From: an uncultured Synergistaceae bacterium
GTDB lineage: Bacteria; Synergistota; Synergistia; Synergistales; Aminobacteriaceae
Direction: 5' to 3'
Length of the DNA stretch: 15,376 nt
NCBI GenBank assembly: GCA_937870605.1
Contig: CALMZW010000239.1
Coordinates: 1 to 15,376, forward strand
A program made the position numbers and the translations under genes. The notes below the pieces were generated by a model. The model was not told the origin of the DNA. It saw only the letters and a list, made by a program, of their open reading frames with translations, and did no database searches. Shown piece by piece: positions 7,485 to 14,481 of the stretch (positions are counted from its first letter, which is position 1; each line of letters begins with the position of its first letter).

Positions 7485-8489
7485 ATGGTGGCTCCTGATC
7501 GAAACCTGGCGCTGGAACTGGTTCGAACCACTGAAGCGGCCGCTATGGCGGCGGGACGCTGGATGGGACGCGGAGACAAGAACGCGGTGGACGGTGCGGC
7601 GGTCAATGCAATGCGCTATATGCTCAATACCGTCTCGATGAGCGGACGGGTCGTAATCGGCGAAGGAGAAAAAGACGAAGCCCCCATGCTCTTCAACGGG
7701 GAGCAACTGGGTTGTGCGGACGTTCCTGACGTGGATATCGCGGTAGACCCTGTGGATGGCACCCGTCTGACGTCTTTGGGACTCTCGGGCGCGATAAGCG
7801 TGGTCGCCGTTTCGGCGCGGGGCACGATGTTCAACCCGAAGAATATTTTCTACATGAACAAACTCGTAACGGGAACCGAAGCGGCGCAGGCGATCGACAT
7901 CAATGCGCCCGTAGCGGACAACATCCGGAATGTGGCGAGGTGCAAGCAAAAATCCGTTCAGGATATAACGGTTGTACTTCTCGATCGTCCGAGGCATGAG
8001 TCTCTTGTCCGGGATATCCGGGCCACGGGCGCGAGGATTCGCCTTATTCCGGATGGCGATGTCGCCGGGGCGCTTTCGACCTGCAAGCACGAAGGCGCTT
8101 TTGACCTCCTCATGGGAATCGGCGGATCCCCCGAGGCCGTGATTACCGCCTGCGCGATCAAGTGCCTCGGCGGGAACATGCAGTGCAAACTCTGGCCGAG
8201 AAACGAAGAGGAAGCTGCGGAAAGCCGCGCTCAGGGACTCGATTTGGAAAAGGTTCTGACGCTTGACGATCTGGTCAAGGGCGACAATGTCTTCTTCGCC
8301 GCAACCGGGGTGACTGACGGTGAATTCCTGCGCGGCGTCCGTTACGAGGGACACGAGATTCGGACGTCCTCCCTGGTCATGCGTTCGCGCAGCGGCACCA
8401 TCCGCTTTATCGAGGCCATCCACAAGTCGAAAAAGCTGGCGTCGATCAGCGGCGTCGACTACGAAGGCGGAACCGTCGGGAAGAAGTGA
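7485..8489 (+). CDS. glpX: Fructose-1,6-bisphosphatase class II
   Basis: Hydrolyses fructose 1,6-bisphosphate to fructose 6-phosphate, the committed step of gluconeogenesis. The 334-residue product has family length and motifs: GRGDKNAVDG (28-37), VVIGEGEKDEAPM (57-69, metal-binding acids), DIAVDPVDGTRL (84-95), and MGIGGSPEAVITACAIKCLGG. The E. coli enzyme has Glu in the DPxEGT position; here it is Asp91 (DPVDGT), a conservative change that I believe occurs in other GlpX proteins. ATG 7485 has GGAGG (7472-7476) at eight bases; GTG 7482 directly before it is possible. The gap to purB is only 44 bases, without a promoter or hairpin I can see, so it is probably the last gene of the long operon. 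Confidence 0.95.
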   Translation: MVAPDRNLALELVRTTEAAAMAAGRWMGRGDKNAVDGAAVNAMRYMLNTVSMSGRVVIGEGEKDEAPMLFNGEQLGCADVPDVDIAVDPVDGTRLTSLGLSGAISVVAVSARGTMFNPKNIFYMNKLVTGTEAAQAIDINAPVADNIRNVARCKQKSVQDITVVLLDRPRHESLVRDIRATGARIRLIPDGDVAGALSTCKHEGAFDLLMGIGGSPEAVITACAIKCLGGNMQCKLWPRNEEEAAESRAQGLDLEKVLTLDDLVKGDNVFFAATGVTDGEFLRGVRYEGHEIRTSSLVMRSRSGTIRFIEAIHKSKKLASISGVDYEGGTVGKK

Positions 8490-8493
8490 GCCG

Positions 8494-8533
8494 ATAAACA
8501 ACGCGGACGGAACGTTTCGTCCGCGTTGTTTAT
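8494..8533. terminator. Bidirectional Rho-independent terminator between glpX and hypF
   Basis: Perfect 16-bp inverted repeat: ATAAACAACGCGGACG (8494-8509), 8-base loop, CGTCCGCGTTGTTTAT (8518-8533). The stem base is A-rich on the left and T-rich on the right, so either strand gives a GC-rich hairpin followed by U-rich RNA. It lies 5 bases after the glpX stop and includes the hypF stop codon (8530-8532), serving both convergent genes. Confidence 0.9.
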
Positions 8534-10809
8534 TTCCTCCATTTCGCGGCGCCGATGGCAACCTGTCCGACCGAGACGCATTCGTCGTTGGGCGAGAGCG
8601 AATGATGGATGAGCGGAATCAATCCCCGTCGCCGGAGCAATCGTTCAGTGAGCGACAGAAGACGCTTGTTCTGCCAGACGCCTCCCGAAAGCGCGATATG
8701 ACGAATGCCAGTCCGGCGTGAAAGAATCTCGCACAGCTCCGCGACGGAACGGGACAACCCCCTGTGGAACGCCTCCGACAGAACCGACGTTTCGACGCTG
8801 CGTATCCTGTCTGCAATCCAGCGAATCGCCGGGCGCCAGTCGAGGATCCAGAACCCTTCCTGACAGGAGAGAGCGAACGGAGCCGCGAGTCGTCCCCTTG
8901 CGACGGCTTCCAGCTCCATGGCGGCCTGTCCGTCGTACGAGATGACGGAACGTATCCCTAAAATCGCCGAGACGCCGTCGAAGAGACGTCCGCAGGATGT
9001 CGTTTTTTGCGCCGAATGCATGGTGTTCACGATGGCGCGGGCTTTTATGGAATACTCCGGCCAGAGTGTCGCCCCGAGAGCTATCGCTGTTTCGGCGTCA
9101 AAAGACTCCTTCAGAAGGGACAACGCAAATCGCCACGGTTCCAGAATCGCTTTTTCGCCACCCGGCAAGGACGTCTGATACAAAGACGCGATGCGCCGAT
9201 ATCCCTCGAGGTTGCCTGCAAGGAATTCCCCGCCCCAGAGAGCGCCGTCCTCTCCATAACCGGTTCCGTCGAAAATGACGCCGATGGTGTCGCCATGATG
9301 TCCGTTATCTATCATGCAGGCTGCCATGTGCGCGAAATGATGCTGAACCGCAAGCGTTTCCTCCGCCGCATCTCCGAGAGACTCTTTCGCCGCATGTGTT
9401 GAGAGGTACTGCGGGTGCATGTCATACGCCAGATACTTCGGGTGCAGGTTGTACAAACGGAGAAGATGCGTCATCGCCCGCTTGTAGAAAACGACCGTCT
9501 CAAGCTGTTTCAGGTCACCCAGGAACTGGCCGGGGAAAACGAGATTTCCCTGGCTGATGGCGAAGGTCGCCTTCATTTCGCCGCCGGCTCCGGCGATGAC
9601 GGGAGCGCGGAAGGGGAGGGAGACGGGAGAAGGGACGAAGCCGCGCGCCCTTCGGATGAGAATGGCGCTTTTTCCGTACGGCATGACGACCGAATCGTCG
9701 ATCGGCATGTGAATGTCCCGATTATGCATCAAGAAGATGTCCGCGATTGACGAAAGTTCTCGCAATGCGGCGTCGTTCTCGCAGACGATCGGCGCGTCGC
9801 TCCGGTTTGCGCTGGTCATCACGAGCGCGCGAAAATGTTTCATGAGGAGGTGGTGCAACGGCGTGTACGGAAGCATGATTCCGAGGGTCGTCTGTCCCGG
9901 TGCGAGACGAGGCGAAAGTCCGTTCCCCTTTCGGATGGGGCACAGGACGATAGGCCGCCGCGTGCTACCCAGGAGACGCTGCGCAGTCGGGGACAGAACG
10001 ACAATGGAGTCGGCAGCTTCCACATCGCGAACCATGATCGCAAGCGGTTTGTGCGGACCGTCTTTTCTTTTGCGAAGCATTTCCACCGCCGTATCGGACC
10101 GTGCATCGCAGGCGAGGTGGAAACCGCCGAGTCCCTTGATCGCGGCGATTTTTCCTTGAAGCAGATCGTTCACCAGCACCGCAATCGCGTCGTCGCCGGT
10201 CGCGAGCATTCCGCCCCGGCTGTCGGTCAGTTCCAGACGCGGCCCGCAATCGGAGCAGGCGTTCGGTTGGGCGTGAAAGCGCCTGTCAGCCGGGGCTTCG
10301 TATTCCTCCCGGCATCTCTCGCACAAGGGAAAACTGCTCATCGTCGTAAGCGGACGATCGTACGGAAGGTCCTTGATTATTGTGTAACGGGGACCGCAAT
10401 TTGTGCAATTTATGAAGGGATAGTGATACCGGCGGTTCTCAGGATCCTCGAGTTCCGCCAGACAATCGTCGCACGTCGCGATGTCGGGCGGGATGAGAAC
10501 TTTCTGTTCCTCGCGCCGGATGCTTCGTTCGATCGAAAAGGTCCCGAAAGCCGGTACGAATCGAGATTCATCGTTCTCGATGATTTCTATGGAAGTGATA
10601 TGCGCCGCATCCGGCTGCTCCGTCTCCAGCCGGTTCAAATACGCATCCAGAAGTGCGGCCTCTCCTTCAAGCTCGAGTACGACTCCTTCGGACGTGTTCC
10701 GGACGGCGCCCGCTACTCCCATTTCCAATGCGGTTCGGGCGCAGAACGGCCGGAATCCCACCCCCTGCACGATTCCGGAGACCAACACTTTTTTATACGA
10801 AAGGCTCAT
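8530..10809 (-). CDS. hypF: Carbamoyltransferase HypF ([NiFe]-hydrogenase maturation)
   Basis: Converts carbamoyl phosphate and ATP to carbamoyl-adenylate and passes the carbamoyl group to HypE, giving the CN ligands of the [NiFe] active site. The 759-residue product has all domains in order: acylphosphatase-like (GIVQGVGFRPF, 12-22, with Arg20), two zinc modules of type C-x2-C-x18-C-x2-C (113/116/135/138 and 163/166/185/188), a YrdC-like domain (GLGGFHLACDA; KRKDGPHKPLAIMV), and a Kae1-like domain (VQHHFAHMA; FDGTGYGEDGALWGGE). ATG 10809 is chosen over the in-frame ATG 10833 because AGGGGG lies nine bases upstream and the predicted promoter would start transcription close to 10833. No other hyp or hydrogenase gene is in the window, so its partners must be elsewhere. 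Confidence 0.96.
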   Translation of the reverse strand: MSLSYKKVLVSGIVQGVGFRPFCARTALEMGVAGAVRNTSEGVVLELEGEAALLDAYLNRLETEQPDAAHITSIEIIENDESRFVPAFGTFSIERSIRREEQKVLIPPDIATCDDCLAELEDPENRRYHYPFINCTNCGPRYTIIKDLPYDRPLTTMSSFPLCERCREEYEAPADRRFHAQPNACSDCGPRLELTDSRGGMLATGDDAIAVLVNDLLQGKIAAIKGLGGFHLACDARSDTAVEMLRKRKDGPHKPLAIMVRDVEAADSIVVLSPTAQRLLGSTRRPIVLCPIRKGNGLSPRLAPGQTTLGIMLPYTPLHHLLMKHFRALVMTSANRSDAPIVCENDAALRELSSIADIFLMHNRDIHMPIDDSVVMPYGKSAILIRRARGFVPSPVSLPFRAPVIAGAGGEMKATFAISQGNLVFPGQFLGDLKQLETVVFYKRAMTHLLRLYNLHPKYLAYDMHPQYLSTHAAKESLGDAAEETLAVQHHFAHMAACMIDNGHHGDTIGVIFDGTGYGEDGALWGGEFLAGNLEGYRRIASLYQTSLPGGEKAILEPWRFALSLLKESFDAETAIALGATLWPEYSIKARAIVNTMHSAQKTTSCGRLFDGVSAILGIRSVISYDGQAAMELEAVARGRLAAPFALSCQEGFWILDWRPAIRWIADRIRSVETSVLSEAFHRGLSRSVAELCEILSRRTGIRHIALSGGVWQNKRLLSLTERLLRRRGLIPLIHHSLSPNDECVSVGQVAIGAAKWRK

Positions 10810-10818
10810 GGGATAATG

Positions 10819-10824
10819 CCCCCT
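10819..10824 (-). promoter_or_regulatory. Ribosome binding site of hypF
   Basis: AGGGGG on the minus strand, nine bases before ATG 10809. The upstream in-frame ATG at 10833 has no purine-rich site. Confidence 0.55.
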
Positions 10825-10838
10825 GTCTGTCATGGTGC

Positions 10839-10867
10839 ATTCTAGCCGCTCGCTTTCGTCTTCTCAA
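10839..10867 (-). promoter_or_regulatory. Sigma-70-type promoter for hypF
   Basis: On the minus strand TTGAGA (10867-10862) is separated by exactly 17 bases from TAGAAT (10844-10839). The expected start of transcription is near 10832, giving a leader of roughly 23 bases before ATG 10809. This is the best promoter match in the divergent gap between hypF and the Lon-like gene. Confidence 0.65.
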
Positions 10868-10950
10868 GATGCCCCGTGTGAGAGTGTGGTGTAGAATGAA
10901 CCGATGAACACCCAAAACGGAAAACACGCAGAGGCGAAGGGGGAAGCAGC

Positions 10951-13404
10951 ATGACTGTCGCTGACAAGAACGAACTTTCCATAGACCAACTCAGAAAGAC
11001 AACCGATGTGCGTGCCCTCGGGTTCTCCACTACCGGCGAAATAGAGTGCCCCAAGCAGTTCATCGGTCAGAAGCGGGCCGTTCAGGCGATATCGTTCGGA
11101 CTGAATGTCGATTTCAAGGGGTATAACATATTTGTCCTGGGGCATCCCGGGAGCGGGCGGACCACATACACGCTCGACCGGCTGCGCGATGTTGCGAAAA
11201 GACGCCCCGCCCCTTCGGATTGGGTCTACGTTTTCAATTTCGAGGATCCGGGACGTCCTCTTGCGATCGAGCTTCCTGCCGGAAAAGGCAAAGAGATGGG
11301 GGACGCCTTCAAAGAACTCATCGACGAAATGAAGACGGCGATCAGCAAGGCCTTTGAAAAGAGCCAGTACGAGGATTCGAAGGCGCAACTCGTCAAGAGC
11401 TTTCAGGAAGAAGTCAACGGACTCATGGAAGAACTCAAGGCGTGGGCCGTCGAAAAGGGGTTTTCCCTGAAAAGGACGCCGCAGGGATTCGTCAATATCC
11501 CGCTGACTCAGGAGACGTCCGAAAGCGGCGAGACTTCTTCGAGGGAAATACAGCAGGAAGAATTCGAGGCGCTTTCCGAAGAAAAGCAGAAAGAACTGCA
11601 GAAGAACTCCGAAGAGGTTTCCCAGAGAACGCTGGAAGTCTTGCGGAAAATTCGGGATCTCGAGAAGGTTCTCAAGGACCAGATAACCAAACTCGAGGCG
11701 GAAATCTGCAGAAACGCGATAACGCCCTACCTCCAGGATCTGAAGGCGAAATACGGCGGGAGCGACGTGCTGAGCACCTGGATGGATGCGCTCGCCGAGA
11801 ACATCATCGAGAACTTCAATCTCTTCGTGGCCGCGGTCAAGGACGAAAACGCGGATATCGATTTCGGCCGGTATTACGTGAACGTGTTCGTGGCGAACGA
11901 TGCTTCGAACGGCGCCCCGGTCGTATGGGAAACGAACCCCACCTATTACAACCTTTCGGGAAAGGTCGAGTACGAAAGCCGACAGGGCTACCTGTACACG
12001 GACTTCGGGAAAATCGTCGCGGGAGCGTTTCATAAGGCGAATGGCGGCTTTCTCGTCCTCGACGCCGAAAAGGTGCTTATGAACTTCATGTCCTGGGAAT
12101 CGCTCAAACGTGTCCTGCGCACGGGAGAAGCGAGCATCGAGAATCTCGGGGAACAGTATGGCGCGGTTCCCGTCTCGTCGCTGCGCCCGCAGCCGATCCC
12201 CATCGACATGAAGGTCGTCATCGTCGGAACGCCCTATCTGTACTCCCTTTTGCAGTATTACGACCCTGAATTCCAGAAAATGTTCAAGATCAAGGCCGAC
12301 TTCGATATCGATATGACGCGGAATGAAGAAACGGAAAAACAGATGGCGCAGTTTGTCGGCAACTTCGTGCGGGAAAACGGGAGCCTTCCTTTTGATGCGG
12401 ATGCGATTGCGGAAGTGATCGAATGGTCGAGCCGGCTCGCCGAAAACCAGAATCGGATTTCCACCGAATTCAACAAGATCACCGAGATTATCGTCGAATC
12501 CGCGGCCTGGGCGAAAACCCGCGAAAGCGACGCCGTTGCGCGCGAAGACGTCATCAAGGCGATCCGTGAGAAACGATTCCGGTCGAATCTCATTCAGGAA
12601 CGTGTGACGCGGGCCTTTGAAGACGGCGTGATCCGGATCGACACGGAAGGCGACGCGGTCGGCCAGATAAACGGTCTTGCGGTCGTCGACATGATGGATT
12701 ACGCCTTCGGGCATCCGTCGAGGATAACGGCGAATATCTTCATGGGACAGGAAGGCGTCGTCAACATTGAACGCGAAGTCAAGATGACGGGGCCGATCCA
12801 TAACAAGGGACTTCTCATCCTGACAAGCTACCTTGGTCGGACGTATGCGCGGGAAATGCCGCTTTCCCTTTCGGCGCGCATCACGTTCGAACAGACCTAC
12901 GGGGCTATCGATGGGGACAGCGCATCGTCGACGGAGCTGTACTGTCTCCTGTCAGCCCTGTCCGGGGTTCCTCTCCGGCAGGAAATAGCCGTCACCGGCT
13001 CCGTGGACCAGTTCGGGAACATACAGCCGATCGGCGGCGTCAACGAGAAAATTGAGGGCTTCTTCGAATACTGTTCCGTCCGCGGGCTGACGGGGAAACA
13101 GGGCGTCATGATTCCTGCCCAGAACGTGCAGCACCTCATGTTGGATCATGTCGTCCTTCAGGCTGTCCGGGAAGGGAAATTCCATATCTGGACGGTGAAG
13201 ACGATCGACGAAGGAATTGAGATACTGACCGGGAAACCCGCCGGAGAACGCGACGAGAACGGAAAATTCGCCGGGGACACTATTCATGGACTCGCCCAGG
13301 CGAGACTGTGGAAATTTATGGAAGATGCGGCGAAAATCAAAAAGCTCTTCGGCGTTACGGGCGATGATCCGGAAAAAGAGGAAAACGGCGGCGACGGTCA
13401 ATGA
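10951..13404 (+). CDS. Lon-like AAA ATP-dependent protease (LonB/YcbZ, COG1067 class)
   Basis: Predicted soluble cytoplasmic Lon-family protease of 817 residues. The ATPase part has a Walker A-like GHPGSGRTT (64-72), where the usual lysine is Arg70, and a Walker B-like FLVLDAE (367-373). Between them lies a long insertion with a charged coiled-coil stretch (about 185-250, rich in E, K and Q). The proteolytic domain holds the Ser-Lys dyad: Ser657 in DGDSAS (654-659) and Lys700 in GGVNEKIEG, 43 residues apart exactly as Ser679 and Lys722 of E. coli Lon. No substrate-binding LON N-domain or membrane helices are visible, which sets it apart from classical Lon and archaeal LonB. AAGGGGG lies seven bases before ATG 10951. 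It is divergent from hypF and overlaps the next gene as ATGA. Confidence 0.92.
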   Translation: MTVADKNELSIDQLRKTTDVRALGFSTTGEIECPKQFIGQKRAVQAISFGLNVDFKGYNIFVLGHPGSGRTTYTLDRLRDVAKRRPAPSDWVYVFNFEDPGRPLAIELPAGKGKEMGDAFKELIDEMKTAISKAFEKSQYEDSKAQLVKSFQEEVNGLMEELKAWAVEKGFSLKRTPQGFVNIPLTQETSESGETSSREIQQEEFEALSEEKQKELQKNSEEVSQRTLEVLRKIRDLEKVLKDQITKLEAEICRNAITPYLQDLKAKYGGSDVLSTWMDALAENIIENFNLFVAAVKDENADIDFGRYYVNVFVANDASNGAPVVWETNPTYYNLSGKVEYESRQGYLYTDFGKIVAGAFHKANGGFLVLDAEKVLMNFMSWESLKRVLRTGEASIENLGEQYGAVPVSSLRPQPIPIDMKVVIVGTPYLYSLLQYYDPEFQKMFKIKADFDIDMTRNEETEKQMAQFVGNFVRENGSLPFDADAIAEVIEWSSRLAENQNRISTEFNKITEIIVESAAWAKTRESDAVAREDVIKAIREKRFRSNLIQERVTRAFEDGVIRIDTEGDAVGQINGLAVVDMMDYAFGHPSRITANIFMGQEGVVNIEREVKMTGPIHNKGLLILTSYLGRTYAREMPLSLSARITFEQTYGAIDGDSASSTELYCLLSALSGVPLRQEIAVTGSVDQFGNIQPIGGVNEKIEGFFEYCSVRGLTGKQGVMIPAQNVQHLMLDHVVLQAVREGKFHIWTVKTIDEGIEILTGKPAGERDENGKFAGDTIHGLAQARLWKFMEDAAKIKKLFGVTGDDPEKEENGGDGQ

Positions 13405-14099
13405 AACAGGCGGCATCCGAAATCCCCCCGAAACGTGTGCGGAATCACGTCGTACAGGTTCTCGATCTGCTTGAGGACCTGTGGCGCAATGAACGGAATC
13501 CGCCCCGCCTCGGGCATGATGACCCTCTTGAAGGACTCATCCTGACGGTCCTTTCGCAGAATACGAACGACAAAAACCGGGACAGGGCGTATGCCCGTCT
13601 GCGGGATGCTTTCCCGGAATGGGAAGAAGCATTGAACGATCCGGCCGGGCTTGCCGAAGCAATCAAACCTGCAGGGTTGTCGTTGATTAAATCCGGGAGA
13701 ATCGCGAATATCCTCGAGAAGGTTCGTGAATCGTTCGGGGAGATTTCCCTGCACGCTCTTCGCACGTGGGAACCGGCGCGTGTCGTGGAGTTTCTCCGGT
13801 CATTCGCCGGAGTGGGGCCCAAAACGATCGCATGCGTCCTGCTTTTCGATCTGGAAATTCCTGCGTTTCCTGTTGATACGCATATTGCTCGCTTTACGCG
13901 ACGCATGAAATGGGCGTCGGAGAAGACGCGTCCCGAAGACATGAGTGCGTTTTATGAAGCAATCGTGCCGAAGCAGCGTTTTCTCGGAGCGCACGTCAAT
14001 ATCATTCACCACGGAAGAGGGCTCTGTTCGGCGAGAAGTCCGAAATGCGCATCCTGTCCGATTCGGAATATCTGCCCTGCTGCAGGGCAATTCATCTGA
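13401..14099 (+). CDS. nth: Endonuclease III-family DNA glycosylase/AP lyase
   Basis: Base-excision repair enzyme that removes oxidised pyrimidines and cuts the abasic site. The 232-residue protein has the helix-hairpin-helix FAGVGPKTIACV (135-146) with catalytic Lys141, the catalytic aspartate in PVDTHIARF (Asp159), and a complete [4Fe-4S] motif C-x6-C-x2-C-x5-C (C209, C216, C219, C225). The substrate loop reads LSQNTND (51-57) instead of the E. coli LSAQATD, a form I recall from archaeal and deeper-branching Nth proteins, so base specificity may differ. The N-terminus is about 20 residues longer than in E. coli Nth. The start overlaps the protease stop as ATGA with no strong ribosome site, so translation is probably coupled to the upstream gene. 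Confidence 0.92.
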   Translation: MKQAASEIPPKRVRNHVVQVLDLLEDLWRNERNPPRLGHDDPLEGLILTVLSQNTNDKNRDRAYARLRDAFPEWEEALNDPAGLAEAIKPAGLSLIKSGRIANILEKVRESFGEISLHALRTWEPARVVEFLRSFAGVGPKTIACVLLFDLEIPAFPVDTHIARFTRRMKWASEKTRPEDMSAFYEAIVPKQRFLGAHVNIIHHGRGLCSARSPKCASCPIRNICPAAGQFI

Positions 14100-14106
14100 A
14101 TACGCG

Positions 14107-14136
14107 AATGGGCCGGAGAAGGAGAACCGGCCCATT
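14107..14136. terminator. Bidirectional terminator between nth and yerC
   Basis: Perfect 10-bp stem AATGGGCCGG (14107-14116) and CCGGCCCATT (14127-14136) with a 10-base purine loop, followed on the plus strand by a T-rich stretch. It lies 7 bases after the nth stop and 2 bases after the yerC stop, so it can end both convergent transcripts. Confidence 0.8.
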
Positions 14137-14138
14137 TC

Positions 14139-14450
14139 CTATTCTTCAGTTTTCTTCAATCGCTCGAGCACAATCTTATATCCGTCGGCTCCGTATTCCA
14201 GGAACTTTTTGACGCGGCTGATCGTCGCCGTGCTGACTTTCTTTTTCCCCTCCGTCGTCTGCCTGGCGATCTCCGGATACGTGCATCCTTCGTTCAGCAA
14301 ACGGGCGACCTCGAGCCTTTGGGCAAGCGCGCAGATTTCGCCGATGGTTGCAACATCTTCCAGGAAGCAGTACATTTCGTCCACGGTCTTCAGAGAAAGG
14401 AACGCACGACACAACTGATCTGTCCACTCGTCTTTCCATGAATCAGCCAA
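14139..14450 (-). CDS. yerC: YerC/YecD-type TrpR-family DNA-binding protein
   Basis: Predicted small DNA-binding regulator of the TrpR superfamily; the targets of this subfamily are not well established. The 103-residue product has the YerC core: IGEICALAQRLEVARLL (36-52), TYPEIARQT (57-65), STATISRVKKFL (73-84), then the YGADGYKIVLER end. Relative to my memory of B. subtilis YerC (104 residues), about five residues, EGKKK, are inserted between the two helices of the helix-turn-helix. TTG 14450 is chosen because GGGGAGG (14465-14459) lies eight bases upstream; ATG 14474 would add eight residues, but its SD would be missing and the strong site would be inside the gene. It follows hisC by about 31 bases on the same strand, so the two are probably cotranscribed. 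Confidence 0.88.
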   Translation of the reverse strand: MADSWKDEWTDQLCRAFLSLKTVDEMYCFLEDVATIGEICALAQRLEVARLLNEGCTYPEIARQTTEGKKKVSTATISRVKKFLEYGADGYKIVLERLKKTEE

Positions 14451-14458
14451 ACTTTCCA

Positions 14459-14465
14459 CCTCCCC
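14459..14465 (-). promoter_or_regulatory. Ribosome binding site deciding the TTG start of yerC
   Basis: GGGGAGG on the minus strand, eight bases before TTG 14450 and just after the hisC stop. It argues against ATG 14474 as the start. Confidence 0.6.
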
Positions 14466-14481
14466 GGTCGACATGTTCTTT

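Noticed and set aside
9835..10845. 336-codon plus-strand frame inside hypF
   Set aside because: hypF on the minus strand has all domains across this stretch; the plus frame has no motif and no suitable start signal.
10892..10897. TAGAAT as a -10 box for the Lon-like gene
   Set aside because: No acceptable -35 element is found at 16-18 bases upstream and no extended -10; a promoter for this gene must exist in the 141-base gap, but I cannot place it.
10864..12801. Long open frame (645 codons) on the minus strand opposite the Lon-like gene
   Set aside because: It is antisense to a gene with a verified catalytic dyad; the composition (rich in R, F, D, H, V) is typical of a reverse-frame shadow caused by GC-rich third codon positions, and there is no ribosome site or known motif.
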